From the NCBI GenBank assembly GCA_964036275.1, contig OZ038438.1:4098978-4162977 (forward strand): a DNA stretch of 64,000 nucleotides. The letters are read 5' to 3'. The notes beneath the pieces were generated by a model, which was not told where the DNA came from, ran no database searches, and saw nothing but the letters and a program-made list of their open reading frames with translations. The DNA comes from Litoditis marina. Lineage: Eukaryota > Nematoda > Chromadorea > Rhabditida > Rhabditidae. Below are positions 10,871 through 34,600 of the stretch, in pieces; within the stretch, counting starts at the first letter, position 1; every line of letters begins with the position of its first letter. Made by a program: the position numbers and the translations under genes.

Positions 10871-10919
10871 TTTGAGCCTAGGCTGGCGGGAGCTTCCTGG
10901 CCGTCTTTTTTCTGAACAC

Positions 10920-11366
10920 AGGGCGTGGAGGTTCTTATTAACAAAGAGCGCGAAAGTTCTTTTTAACATAGAGCGCGGAACTTCTCCCTAACATAGAGCG
11001 CGGAACTTCTCCCTAACATAGAGCGCTAAACTGTTCCCTAACATAGAGTGCGAAACTTTTCCCTAACATAGAGCGCGAAACTTTCCCCTAACATAGATCG
11101 CTGAACTTTTCCTTCGCATAGAGTGCGAAACTTTTCTCTAACATAGAGCGCGAAACTTTTCCCTAACATAGAGCGCGGAATTTCTACCCAACATAGAGCG
11201 CGGAACTTCTCCCTAACATAGAGCGCGAAACTTTTCCCTAACATAGAGCGCGAAACTTCCCCTTAACATAGAGCGCGAAACTTCCCCCTAACATAGAGCG
11301 CGAAACTGTTCCCTAACATAGAGCGCGAAACTGTTCCCTAACATAGATCGCTGAACTCCTCCTCAG
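10920..11366. repeat. 25-bp satellite array, fourth block
   Basis: About 17 tandem ACATAGAGCGCGAAACTTTTC-like monomers following hairpin H3. The block ends against the repeated GC-rich segment at 11384. Confidence 0.93.
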
Positions 11367-11383
11367 AACATAGAAGGGCGGGC

Positions 11384-11503
11384 ATCCTCGGGGCGAACAG
11401 AGCGTTCGAATGGCTCTCATCTCTTCCCGCCGCGCTTTTATACCCATTAGCTTACCCTGTTAAGCCATTCCTGTTAACCGTGACGGCGTGAAACTCGTCT
11501 ACT
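11384..11503. repeat. Second copy of the 10490-10620 GC-rich segment
   Basis: Shares GGCATCCTCGGGGCGAACAG, CGCGCTTTTATACCCATT and the TTAACCGTGACGGCGTGAAA block with 10497-10618, differing by a few substitutions and a short indel. It shows that the arrays and their spacers were duplicated together. Confidence 0.88.
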
Positions 11504-11524
11504 CAGGTTGAGATGCACTTGCTA

Positions 11525-11900
11525 TTGTAAAAATGGGAACAGTGGGGATTCACATACACAGCAAAAATGAAATGGTTCTGGTTCTCACCTTTGGTTCACA
11601 TGTGCTACGAAAGGTGCAGTGGGTGTGGGGCTCACATAGACAATGGAAATGGAAACAGTAGGGCTTACATAGACAGTAGAACCTCCTTTTCTCTCTAGCT
11701 CTTCCTCTCTTTCTCTCTACTTCCTCTATCCTCTGTCTTACGCTAGTGAAAATGGGAACAGTGGGGTTTACATAGACAATGGAAATGAGAACATTGGGAC
11801 TCACATAGACTGTGAAAAGGGGATTACACAGACAGTAGAACCTTCTTTTTTCTCTCTCTCTCTCTATCTCTCTCTCTCTCTTTCTCTCTTACTCTCTTCT
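11525..11900. repeat. Degenerate CATAGACA minisatellite and CT tract
   Basis: Irregular repeats of ACATAGACA(G/A)TGGAAATG-type units related to those at 9445, followed by a CTCT microsatellite at about 11848-11890. Confidence 0.75.
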
Positions 11901-12296
11901 GTATATGTTTTCTAAATAAAATACACAGCCAGAAAAGAGAAAGAGAGAGAATTTACAAATTAATCGTCGAAAAAAGTTATATGCATTAATGAGAAAATGA
12001 ATAGAGAATGAACTATCACCTTTTTTTCTTTATTTCAGCCTCCATATAGCAATAAATACAACTACTCAACATACCTATAGCCGAAAATCCAGAGCACTAC
12101 CGCCGATGCATCAATCGAGAATGGAAATGAAAGCCGAGAAAACACGTACCGCTCACGCGCTTTTTTCCCAACCAACTACAAAGTACAACTTTCGCTCCAT
12201 TTTCGACCAAAAGTGCTTGCCTCACCCCAAAATCAGACAGACTGACACACACACACACACACCAAATAAGCGCTTTATAATAGAGGATACATTGAG
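11901..12296. repeat. Right border of satellite locus, spacer-like segment
   Basis: Positions 12165-12296 resemble the 8140-8240 spacer (CCAACTACAAAGT, CGACCAAAAGTGCTTGCCTCA, a CA microsatellite, TTATAATAGAGGA). No hairpin follows; ordinary AT-rich DNA begins at about 12297. Confidence 0.65.
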
Positions 12297-12587
12297 GAAA
12301 GTATGCATCATAATATGTATTTTCACAGTTATAAAACACTTTGCTAATGCATAACTAGTTATTTGCCACAATAAATTTAGCAAACTTCCACATCAACTCT
12401 TTATTGCAGGAAATTATGCAGAGACTAAACAAAATGAAACGTGTGATGGAATTCAAAAATACAGCAAGAAAAGATCAACACATAGAACACGATTAACACA
12501 AGTATAAAGATAATTCATAGTGAGTTCTACATTGAGCAGTTATAATACAATATAACTAGAATTTATTGTGGATCAAGTTAACAATGA

Positions 12588-12737
12588 TTAGTGCACAAGT
12601 GAGGACAAAGCGCGCTGTAATGCGAAGGTGTACCGTAGTTCTTGGGCGACCGCTCGCTTCCCGCGGAGCACCGTTCTCATTATGCCATCAATACACTGAT
12701 TGATTCCCGGTTGAGGTTCAAATCCACTGGATGCGCT
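12588..12737 (-). CDS. Possible terminal exon of an unknown minus-strand gene
   Basis: On the minus strand a TTTCTAG acceptor at 12738-12740 opens a 49-codon frame ending in a stop at 12588. It contains GINQCIDGIMRTVL and ends with LQRALSSLVH. Its GC content and codon use resemble the confirmed exons of the window rather than the surrounding AT-rich DNA. No family is recognised. A GGTTCAAATCC string inside resembles a tRNA B box, but the matching A box and acceptor stem are missing. Its phase (0) does not join directly to the candidate exon at 13387-13480, so another exon would have to lie between them. Confidence 0.4.
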   Translation of the reverse strand, partial: SASSGFEPQPGINQCIDGIMRTVLRGKRAVAQELRYTFALQRALSSLVH

Positions 12738-13386
12738 CTAGAAATTGTAAAAACTTTATTTTCGCGTAAAAACGCATATTAAACAATACTGCTGCAAAAG
12801 CTGTGCTATATAAAAATTGGCTTATTACAGGGGATGACTATATTGTTCTCAAAATCAAGTTAAACAGACACAAATTGTTTCGAATAACTCGTTGAACAGT
12901 TTATTAAGGAAATCAGTATATGGAGGGCAAACCAAAAACAAGTTAATTTCACATGTTTTGTAGATTAGCTTCAGCGAGACAAAAGCGAATAGTCTAATAG
13001 GGCCAATTACAAGAAAGCAACCGCAAAGCAACCGAATTGTTTTTCAGAACCAACCAACCTTTCTTTACAAAAATAACCTTTTCGTGATGTAATAGCTTGC
13101 TGATTTTATTATCAACCTGGTTGCTTTTGTAATCCGCCCTCATAGAGCTTTATCAGAATGTAAAACACAACAACATTCAAAGGAACGGATTATTGTGAAT
13201 GAATGATACGGCAAACTGAGATATGGGAAAAGAATATTCACATTAATTGAAGATCAATAAAATAGAGACAACATTAAGGCTTTGTCAGGAGTACAATATG
13301 AAAAAACTTAGAAGAAAAAGTGTGCAATACAAAAACATAAATATGTTGAGAACAAAAATTCGGAATTGAATAGCAGAACACCTTAC
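12738..13386. other. Stretch between two candidate exons
   Basis: AT-rich with no additional exon that I can support. It may be an intron of the candidate minus-strand gene. Confidence 0.4.
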
Positions 13387-13480
13387 CCTTAGGACCTTGA
13401 ATACGACCATTTTGGGAGCTTTGTGGCATACTCTCTCTATTCATGCAGTCATGCATTGATCTATACATCCCAGCTGCACC
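13387..13480 (-). CDS. Possible internal exon of an unknown minus-strand gene
   Basis: The minus-strand frame GAAGMYRSMHDCMNRES continues to IQGPKG and is bounded by a strong TTTCTCCTCAG acceptor and a GTAAGG donor. It is the only open frame across the 94 nt. It could belong to the same gene as 12588-12737. The function is unknown. Confidence 0.4.
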
Positions 13481-14516
13481 CTGAGGAGAAAGAAGGTTTA
13501 CCCCCCCCCCTCTACAATTTATATCGATGTCGAAATGTTTCTTCCACCTTTATGAGAGCAGAACAAAAACTTTCGTAGTGTTTAAATCTATACTTTTTGA
13601 ACTTCTCATTCTTGCGAGCTGGAGAAAAATATGATTTCAACTTATGATTTCAACAGTCATAATACGATCATCATCAGAATTCTAATAATGCAATTTTTTT
13701 GTTTGTTTGTAATTCTGTAGGCTTAGGCTTATTGACTAGGTAAACAAGAAGTCAATGGAATGTAGTAGGGAAATAACATTGACATACTGTATTTTTAGTA
13801 CAGCCGAACCGCTAAATCAACATCTTCCTTTCCGCTCAATTATATAATAATGTACTAACATATCATCACTCTACCATATTCTTTTTTTGTAGGAAACATA
13901 ACTTTATCAAACTTATTTCCTTCGAGATTTCTTGTGATGTCAAAATTAACAATTGTAAATAATATACAGAAACATTCGAATCTGAGAAGGAAGCACAAAT
14001 AAGATTTTACCATTCAAAAAAGTTTTGTTCGAGAACAGAAAAAATGCACTTTTACAAGTCTATTAATTGGAAACATATCTTATATCTCAGTTGGTCATCG
14101 AGTTCACAAACACAACAACGCTGTAATAGTGTATGAACCTGTGTCCGTTGCTAACGAACGCCACCATGTTGTAATTTAGTGAACGCTCATCCCGTTTACA
14201 AAAAGATAACGCATGTATTTCCCTAATTCATACATCTTCATTCAAAATATGTCTGGTTTTTGTGCTGCTTTCGTGAAATGTCCTGCAATTTTCTCGGAGT
14301 TGTTCGATAATTGGTGCACTATAAAAAACCGGAAATTGTTGGAGAGTTCACTAATTTCAGCGGCGCTTGTCAAATCTGTTTTCAAGTTGGACCAAGACTA
14401 AACACTTCCGGTTTAGCGCTCTCTTTAGACATGGAAAAGTTAATTTATATTGAGATAAAATTCATAAAAAAATTGTAGCTTGGGACAAACCAAAATTTAT
14501 TCTGTGATACTGATAT

Positions 14517-14729
14517 GTGGCTGTCGACGAAGGGTGCAGTTGGCAGCACCTAAATATACATAAGCTGCCGAAAACCAGCCTAATTCGCAACATTATTGAT
14601 TTTGGCGTCAAAACAGCCGAGAGCGATTCAGTGAGTCTATTTTGTAATACTCGAGCGAAACCAATGAACATGGTCGAGTGTTTATTGTTTGACTTGCTCG
14701 CAACTTCTTTCGATACCGACAAATGTTAG
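14517..14729 (+). CDS. Short open frame with weak Alba-like resemblance
   Basis: A 70-codon frame opening with GTG right after a stop; no ATG is available upstream. It contains LPKTSLIRNIIDFGVKTAES and later AKPMNMVECLL. That spacing recalls the Alba/Rpp25 fold pattern (Lys-x-x-Ile-Arg-Asn, then Ala-x-x-x-x-Val-x-x-x-Glu). The resemblance is by eye only and the usual glycine-rich loop is not preserved. It could be a decayed copy, an exon of a larger gene, or chance. Confidence 0.2.
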   Translation: MAVDEGCSWQHLNIHKLPKTSLIRNIIDFGVKTAESDSVSLFCNTRAKPMNMVECLLFDLLATSFDTDKC

Positions 14730-14894
14730 CCGCAACTTATCAGTCCCTTCTTTCGGGCAGTGTTCCAGTAAATGTTTGTTGCCAATAATGCACTAGTTGA
14801 ACTCTGACTTCTGTTCTGCAAAAAAGATTGAGGTTTGCTTCTCCCTAGCGAGGTTTGACGTGAAATGGTACGCTTTCCTAGAATATATAGTGAG

Positions 14895-15018
14895 TTAAAG
14901 AAGGACGATTATGTGGACCAATCCCGTTACATCGGTCCTTTAAACTGCAATTGAAAAATATATTGCGGTTTAAAGGACTGGAGCGTTGCGATTGGACCAC
15001 ATAATCGTCCTTCTTTAA
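14895..15018. mobile_element. 124-bp TTAA MITE, copy 1
   Basis: Perfectly delimited by TTAAAGAAGGACGATTATGT and its reverse complement. An internal inverted pair (GTCCTTTAAAC/GTTTAAAGGAC) makes it nearly a full-length palindrome. Copies at 19942-20065 (opposite orientation) and 49731-49854 are also exactly 124 bp. TTAA ends suggest mobilisation by a piggyBac-like or similar TTAA-targeting transposase; no transposase is in this window. Confidence 0.88.
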
Positions 15019-15192
15019 TCGTGTGTGAACTAGAAAACAGCACAAAAAGATGTGCGCACGCGTAATGCATTTCATGCTTCTTCATTGTGTTTGAAGTATA
15101 ACTGTTCTGTAAGGAATCCTCTGTTATTATTTTCGCGTTTAATAATTCTTCGAAGAGATGTACATTAACAATTTCAGGGACTTCAATGCACT

Positions 15193-26936
<11,744 letters not shown>

Positions 26937-28673
26937 CAATTATCTAGGTTGCTTGTGTCACAATAGCTCTAGCTGTCTATTGTAGTGCCTACTATCACGT
27001 GAAGCATTTTCTTCATGTGCCCTATCACGAATTACTGTACCTAGGAACGTAACATACAACGCCCGGGAACATTTGGATAAACTCAGTTTTATCAGAAGAA
27101 CCAGATACTATTGATCCCAATCAGCTGCATCCGTAAATATCTTTTATGTTGTCACCGCTCTTTTTTCTACCGGTGATTATTTTCTCTTTCAAATTAGCAC
27201 CTTTTTGAATACGCTTAATTATTTATCATCCTATGAACTAGGTTGTGAATGAAACCGGTCAGCTTTGAGCTTGCTTGCCTTATACATTTGCTTTAGTGCT
27301 GTTTTAAGTGCATTTCACCGAATAGGAGTGATTCATATAGATAGATGTAGTGTTTTAAGATCGTCTAGAGAAGTGTTGATCGAATGCTAACCATCATATT
27401 TTAAAACTAAGAATCTCAAATGGAACCAGTATTCTGCATATCACGGGAATATTTAATGAATTTGTTGTTATACCAACTGTTTCTATATGAGTACAACAAT
27501 TGAAGAGTAAAAACCTATCCACTTTTTAGTACTCTTTTGAAATGCTTGATTATCGCCCGCTCCGAAGAGGGGCTTCCAAAAATAATGGTCCTGTTTGAAC
27601 CTGACACTCCCGGGCGAGCCCGGTTCGGTACTCTCTTCCATCCCATAAGGAACCGAATGGGGGAGGTTAGAAGGTTTGTTTCGAGCCAATGACTTACTAG
27701 CGACTGGACATGAGCGTAGCGGAGCTTACGTCTCGCCACGTCTACATGAACACGGTTTCAGTTACATATGAGAACGATTGTGACCAACTAACTAGGAAAT
27801 TGCGCCTCCCGCCACACCTCCCGGTGCGCCGTATCTAGTACGGGAAACGGGTATGCGTGCGACCAGCTGGTAGACGGAAGATGGTATCAAGCGTTAACTA
27901 TTTGGGCTATTAGTGAGTTGTGCGAGCAGGTTTTATGGAAACTGTGTGGAGCCTACACTCTCATACAATAAAATCAAACTTTTTTGATTTATATAAAAAC
28001 CTCTCTTTCTCTTTTTATTCTTCTTAAACTTTTAACTTGTGCTTTTTTTCGTCTACATTGAGTTATACTGCATAGTAACAACATGTTATTCGTATTGCTT
28101 CATTATCATCCATCAGAGTTGAAAATAATATTTCTATTTTCAGTAATTCCGACAATATAAAACGTAAAAAGGTAAGTACTACCGGTTGAATACTATCGAA
28201 AAAATGACAAATACGGGAAATTGAATCAACACCATTTGGAAAAAGCTCGAACACGATCAAAATAAAATTAGAAACAAAAATGTCATGAATGATTGGTTTT
28301 AATGGATAAACATTCGAGAGAAAAAAGAGTAAAAATGCATGTTCTATCCGTATTCGCAATCAAGCAAATAACTGATTTCCGATATCGAAATCAAAAGATA
28401 ATGAAGAATGAAAGATCAATAATGAACGCGATGGCACCAACAATTGAATAAATTTATAAGGTTAGGTGAAAAGTTTGCATATTATGGAATAAGCAGGGAA
28501 TGATCAGGACCGAGGCAAAATGCAAAGATAAGGAAGATAAAACATAAATCAGGAATAGAATAGAAAAATATGCAATAATTATTAAAGAACTACACGTTTC
28601 TATAAGGATGGATGTCTACCCTTATTCGTGAAAACAGAATACTTTGATATTATGTCATGATGGATTCGTATGT
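26937..28673. other. Convergent spacer between WDR47 and GRDP genes
   Basis: It holds the two 3' flanks. No exon is found. It contains a GC-rich patch at 27540-27900 described separately. Confidence 0.5.
27540..27900. other. GC-rich patch of unknown nature
   Basis: An island of higher GC within AT-rich spacer, with a hairpin-capable CTCCCGGGCGAGCCCGG segment and inverted GGTTCGGT/ACCGAA strings. It has neither a supported exon nor paired A and B boxes. It could be a truncated retroelement or a structured RNA gene. Confidence 0.3.
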
Positions 28674-31600
28674 TCATCCACAACCGCCGCAGCCACCGCA
28701 GCCTCCGCAACCCCCGCAACCGCCGCAAGCACCGCAGGCACCTGGAATCGAACAACTCTCAGAAACTACTCGAATCTACATTTTTAGTATCAGATCTTGT
28801 AAAAAACTATTTCTCACATACTACGTCATGCACATATTTGTTTAGATGCTCGGTAGCTAAATCTCTCATGATAGATCATGGTGAAGGTACGAAAAGATAA
28901 AGAATAAGATTGCAATAGGATCAGTCGATAACTTGTATGGAGATAAGAGTTCAAACAACAACCTAGATCGTGTTATCAACTATTTATTTATAAGTTTTTA
29001 GTTTGGTCTTACCGCAAGCCCCGCACGCCCCGCAAGCGGCAGCGTCGCATCCGCCCGCACACATGGCCATCACCAGAGGAGCCATCTCCAGACCTCAAAG
29101 TACAAAATACATTTATTGTCATTCGGAATTAGCACTTTTGAATGGTTGTGAGAGTTTTTACTGCAAAACAGTATTAGAAACCAAGTAGACAATAGTTCCT
29201 TTCCCGATCGGACATTATCGCAGCGTGCCAATGATATTTCCAAATAGTCTCAGAGAAAACATAAATTTTAACGATAATGCTTACGTGCTAAGAAAAGAGT
29301 GAAGAATCGCTCACAGAAACCGTTTTCGAATACTTTATTGGCTCGTTGTCAAAGTCTGTTTGACAACGATGAGGATTATATAGCCTCATCGCTTCAGAAT
29401 CACACTTGTTTTTGCGTAATTATGCTAGCTGAATCAGAAAGCTCACCATCGGAGTCGTTGGAGGTGAGAATTCGATTGGTGGGCAGCTGTCTACCGTAAC
29501 CACACGCCAAGGTCAGAGGCCATTTATGTGCCTGATGACCGACAGCAGTGTTGTCGGAACGGGACCGAACCTGAATCAGTTTGTTGCTAAATATAGGCTG
29601 TAGTATACTGTATACAAGAACCGGTCGGTCTACCTCGAACAGGCGAAGATTTGTATTTTTTCATTTGATTCATTTGTGTTCCATACAATTAGGTATTTTC
29701 GAGCAACTTAGATATTCCCTGTAATATAGTACGTGTGGTCAACAAATTCGCACACTTTTCTCAATTCTGGGACGATATACCACATATAAGTAAGGCCTGC
29801 TTTCTACAAACCCGGCGTATACGCTGTATTCGCCCTACCCCATTGCTTTTTCGTGCAAATTCGTAAGTAGTAGAAAGTCTTGAGATCAAACTACAACGAC
29901 AATTCAGTAATTATCTGAAGTTGTGATTGGGACTATACCTTATCTGGATTACAGAGCACAAACAGAGTGGATACACAGAAGACGGAGGCAATTTGTTCGG
30001 CGGTGTTGGTGGATCGGCACTCGATTCGCTTGCCGGGCAGACGGGCCTGCGCGTCTGGAAATAGTCAGGCTCAATAGTCCGAGTTGTAGTTTGATGCGAA
30101 TACACAGCTGGTATTGCAGATTACGACTAAAATGTGAGAGTGTCAAACTACAAAAAAAACACTTACATCGCACTTACTGTGTTAGATGTTCTTGCTTTTT
30201 CATAAATCACAGGATGGTAAAATATCTCCTTCCCCTCCTCATAATGGTAGAGACCTTCACAGGCATAGCCTTGATTGATCATGAAATAGTCTTTCTTTTC
30301 TTGCTCTATCTTCGTTGTCTTTCTCTACTCACCCCCTATAACGAATAATGTTGATCCCTCCGGAGTTGGAACTTCTAACTTCTGTACGGTGTTCTTCAAC
30401 AGATTGAAGGCGTCCACGAGTAATCGGCCAGGATTGCCCGGCTTTGCCTTCTGAGTTTTAGCAGCAGACTGAAATCAGCATTTTTCTGATCGAATGGTCG
30501 ACAGAATTAAAAAAAAACGGAAATGATGTTTGATTCGAATTATCTTTAGAACTGAGCTCAAAAAAAATGAAGGATCAAAAAGAAATGCAATTCAGGTAGC
30601 CAGGTGTACCTAAATATAATATAGTTCTGTTACAATATGTGCACCCTACCCTAAATAGATGCATTGGTTGAGATAAAAGAAATATCGAGCTCAACTTTGA
30701 TTTTGGGACTGCAGTTACATTAACATTTCAGGCGATATGCAGGATCTCAATATCTCTTCATTCACGTAAGTGAACAGTAGTGAACAATGGTTTCACGAAA
30801 TACAGAGAGTGAATATAGTTCACACCATTCCTACTGAGACTCCTACAGTAACCTTACAAAATTTTCGAAGGCTATTGTGAAGCTGAAAATTTAGTTCATC
30901 AAAAATCCACTCGTATATTTACTGTCCCTGAGTACGAAAATGAGGTGCAAAAATCCTGAACCTTTCCGATCAAAAGTGAGTGAGGAAAACGACTCGAAAG
31001 TTTGAAATCCTACTGTAGGAGTCTCAGTAGGAATGGAAAAGACTATATATCTGCGTTGTAGTTTGATCTGCGCACGCATAAATATTCCGTGAATACGTCT
31101 AAAATGCAGCAGGGTCAAACTACAAACATTAGAACAAGACGGTGTCAACAGCCTTATAGGACGAGCCAAATTTACAAGTTGTTGTCTCTCGTCGGAATCA
31201 AACCTGTGAGCAATAGATTCGTAGGCCAGGCGGTAACCACTGCGTTACAGGAGCAGCTAACTAACAAGCTTTGAAATCGGAAACATGTGTCGGTACACAG
31301 CCGAAATTGAGATATACAGTACCCTCCCGCCTTTCCGTTGTCGACGACTATATTCGGTCTTCTTTTGAAGGACAGCTACAAGAAAATGGTATTTTCGTGT
31401 GTGACGTACCTGTTTTCTGGAGAAGCCGGTCCACCTGCCTTTCACAATGGCATAATCGCCGTCCTTGTTCACTATCACGAAGGCCCTCTCATCCGGGTTC
31501 GACAAATGCGGCAAAAACTGCTGAATGGTAATTGAAACGGCCCGTTGGAAGTTAGCAGAAATATGATATAAAGGTTCTACTAGTTCCAGCTATCTGGCAA

Positions 31601-34600
31601 GTAACTGCAAACATTTTTACCTTGTGCTACGAAAAGTGTTTAGTCTATGTGCCAATTCTGTTCTTACATCGGAAAGTACCGTACTAATGAACAAATTATG
31701 GAATAAACCGAACCAGAAAGAAAGATAATGTTGATGCGTACAAATTATAAGTATAGATTCAAACCGAAGATGTATGGGAGGCCAGGAGGCGTTCAACACT
31801 CATATTTTGCGCTTTTTCTTTCTCTCTGTCTCTCTTTCTTTCTCCCTCTGTTTGTTTGTCTCAGCCTCTCTCTATTTTTGTCTGTCTTCCAATCTGGGGT
31901 TAGAATCATGAAAATAGCGCGAGGAGGAGGACTACAAGTGGGGAGAGGTAGTTGAACTGACCAGATTGTTGTCCAGCTGGTCCCTACTGGGCAACGAGTC
32001 GGCCCCTATCAGATGTGCCATGGCCAGCAGTCTCTGTTCCCTTCCGTAGACCAGAATCATAGACAACAGAAGGTTCGCAGAATGAACCACTTGCACCGTG
32101 TACTTGGCGCCGTCTCGAGAATCCACCACACTGAAACGCGGACTATTCTCAGCGGCCAATTTTATTTTATTGGATAGAGAAACTCAGACTGTCCGCGGTT
32201 TTCACCAACCCACTTGTTTTGACTTCCATCGGTTATAGTGGATTGAAACAAGTGTTTCAAAGAACAAGTTATATGTTTAAAACGTGGTTCGTACATACTA
32301 CACCTTTCGTAGCACAAGGTACAGAGAAAATGCACGTATAATATGTTGAGAACTGTCAAAGAATTCGGTTCCAAAAATGTGTTAGAGAAGCAGGTCGAAC
32401 CTATGTGTGGCGACATGTATGGAGGTGGAGGGCGTGATGGCCGATCGGTTCAGGGAGGCGCACTGACACAAGTAGGCGAGGTGCGACTCGGGCTGCAACT
32501 GACGCTCCACGAACTCTCCCGAAAGCAGCTGCAGCTCTCGATTCAAGGTCACACTGGAACACGATCAACACTGAGGGAATACCACTCACGCTGCTATATT
32601 TTAGTATAAAAACTATAGTTACTGTCCATACATTACACATACGTTCTCTTGTTCTCACACTCGCTGATCACATACTTAAGTGGAGAACATCGGCAAAAAA
32701 AGAAACGGATCATTTTAAGTTGAATTTCCCTAAACATTAACGACAGATTTAATGTGGTATTACATTTGTTCAAAGCATTTCCAAAATGTTCATTCTCGTG
32801 GTAGAACCCGTATTTGGAGCGGAAGTTCTATACCAACGGTGACCTTTCCATTTATCTGTGGAGAACATCGGCTATCTAACCTCGTGGTAACATTGACTCT
32901 GGCAGAGAGCTCTTTTTCGCCATCCTTCGACCGAAGAAACACTTCGGCCACATTGTGAGCTGTCTTTGAATTGGTCGGAGGCAACAGCTGTAACATTTAC
33001 AATACAATCAACACCTCAGGCAGAGTTCGTTTGTCTCTAAAAATACTTTTCAATTGAAAACACCACTTTGCGTCCAGTTTTGACAAGAGACATATTGATT
33101 TTCCAACCCTACTGACACTCCCACAATATGAATACAAACTTTTAATTACGAAAATGTCATCGAAAAGTTTAGGGTTTTCGCATTCGATTCTTCGAAAATA
33201 CTTTCTACAGTTGAATTTTGCGCTAGAAAACAGTCATTAATAGGTTTGTATGCGTACTGTAAGAATCCCAGTATGAATGTTGTTGACGATATTGCAATTG
33301 AATTCACGTATGCAAAAGCCAGCATCTACATCTACATCTAACGCTATATAGAGCAGGTAATCTATAAAAGGTTCGCAAAACCTATTTTTTCGCGGGACCA
33401 CAGTCATCCAAAATGTTTGACTCTCTGTCAAGAAGTATACTTGGATAAAACCTACCTCATCAAGAGAAACTCCGCCAACCAACTTGATCAGATCTTTTCG
33501 CTGGAGAAACACTTTGTCGAACACCTCTAGTTCAACCGTCAGCTCCTAAAAGTCACACTTCTGCGGAAAGGCAAGCGTAATAACGAAGTGAGCGATGATC
33601 AATCATAGCGATGTTTCAGAACGAACGGGAAGATGAGAGTTAAAATCCTTCAAGAAGGAGGTACATTGTTCTCCCACGAATTTCTCTTGTGTTGTATCGT
33701 TTGAGTGCTCAATTATTTCTGTTCTAACCGTTTTTATAGGAAAAGTTGAATTCGAGAAATATGGTGATAGTGTCGCTCTTTACTAGCAGTGTTTGTATTG
33801 ATAAAATGAAACGTGAACACACATTATCCATCGGGCACTTCATTTTAACTCTGATGTGTTGGGCATATTTCACGTGAGGTTTTCCGTGAGGTTCCATGTG
33901 AGCTGCACGAGAGTTTCACGTGAGCTCGACTATGAACATACCTTGGCCGCTCGCCTTTCGAAAGGAAACTTGACAATGGAGGCGGAGGTGGAGGAATCTG
34001 TTGGTTGCCATACCAGGGAGAAACCAGATTTCGTAACCTGAAAAGAAGAATGGTTTTCGGTCAATTTGTTCATTAAACCTTTTTTTCGGTAATACTCATA
34101 CTCATCGTCTAACCTTTTGCTAACCAATTGTCAACCGCGTATTGGTTTGAAAACTCGTTGACTAAACCGGTTCCGATGTGCTTAATGGAAAATGGTAATA
34201 GGACTAACAGGTAATCGGATCGCGGTTACCTGGTCAACAAGAACTAGGTTTGTCAATCTTTTCAACTTCAAACTGAGTAGGCGTTTGACCAATAAACTTA
34301 GGACGCATGGGAATGCCCCCTTCCCTATAAGGATTAGAAGGCGTTGCGGGCCAATTGGGAAGCTGTGAATAAAAAGCACTCGATGAGTGGGAATTTGGGA
34401 GAGGGCATGGGAAAGAGAGGGGAGAGAGAAAGAGAGAAAGACGGGGCGAGTGTGACAGAGAGAATTAGGGGAGAGAGAAAGAATGAGAGAGAGATAGAGA
34501 TAGAGAGATAGCGGCTCAAAGTAGTACCTGTTTTCGAGAAAGGTCCGCATTGAAAGTGGTGACCTTCTTGTTTCCATAACAGAGCTTCAACCTAAAAAGA

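Larger units (their letters stand above)
13481..15192. other. Spacer upstream of WDR47
   Basis: AT-rich region with a C homopolymer (13501-13510), a 124-bp TTAA MITE (14895-15018) and one open frame (14517-14729) described separately. It presumably contains the WDR47 promoter. An acceptor-like TTTCAG at 15172-15177 precedes the start codon by 15 nt. Confidence 0.5.

Noticed and set aside
5120..11366. CRISPR array
   Set aside because: The repeats are contiguous 25-bp monomers without spacers, in a eukaryotic context with spliceosomal introns.
12600..12737. Possible tRNA suggested by GGTTCAAATCC
   Set aside because: There is no A box at the right distance and no acceptor or T-stem pairing; the same bases fit a coding exon on the minus strand.
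29923..30348. 141-codon plus-strand frame
   Set aside because: It overlaps a phase-consistent GRDP exon on the minus strand and includes a MITE; it is an antisense shadow.
34182..34577. 131-codon minus-strand frame
   Set aside because: It is a Ser/Leu-rich translation of the GA/CT microsatellite joined to a shifted GRDP exon.
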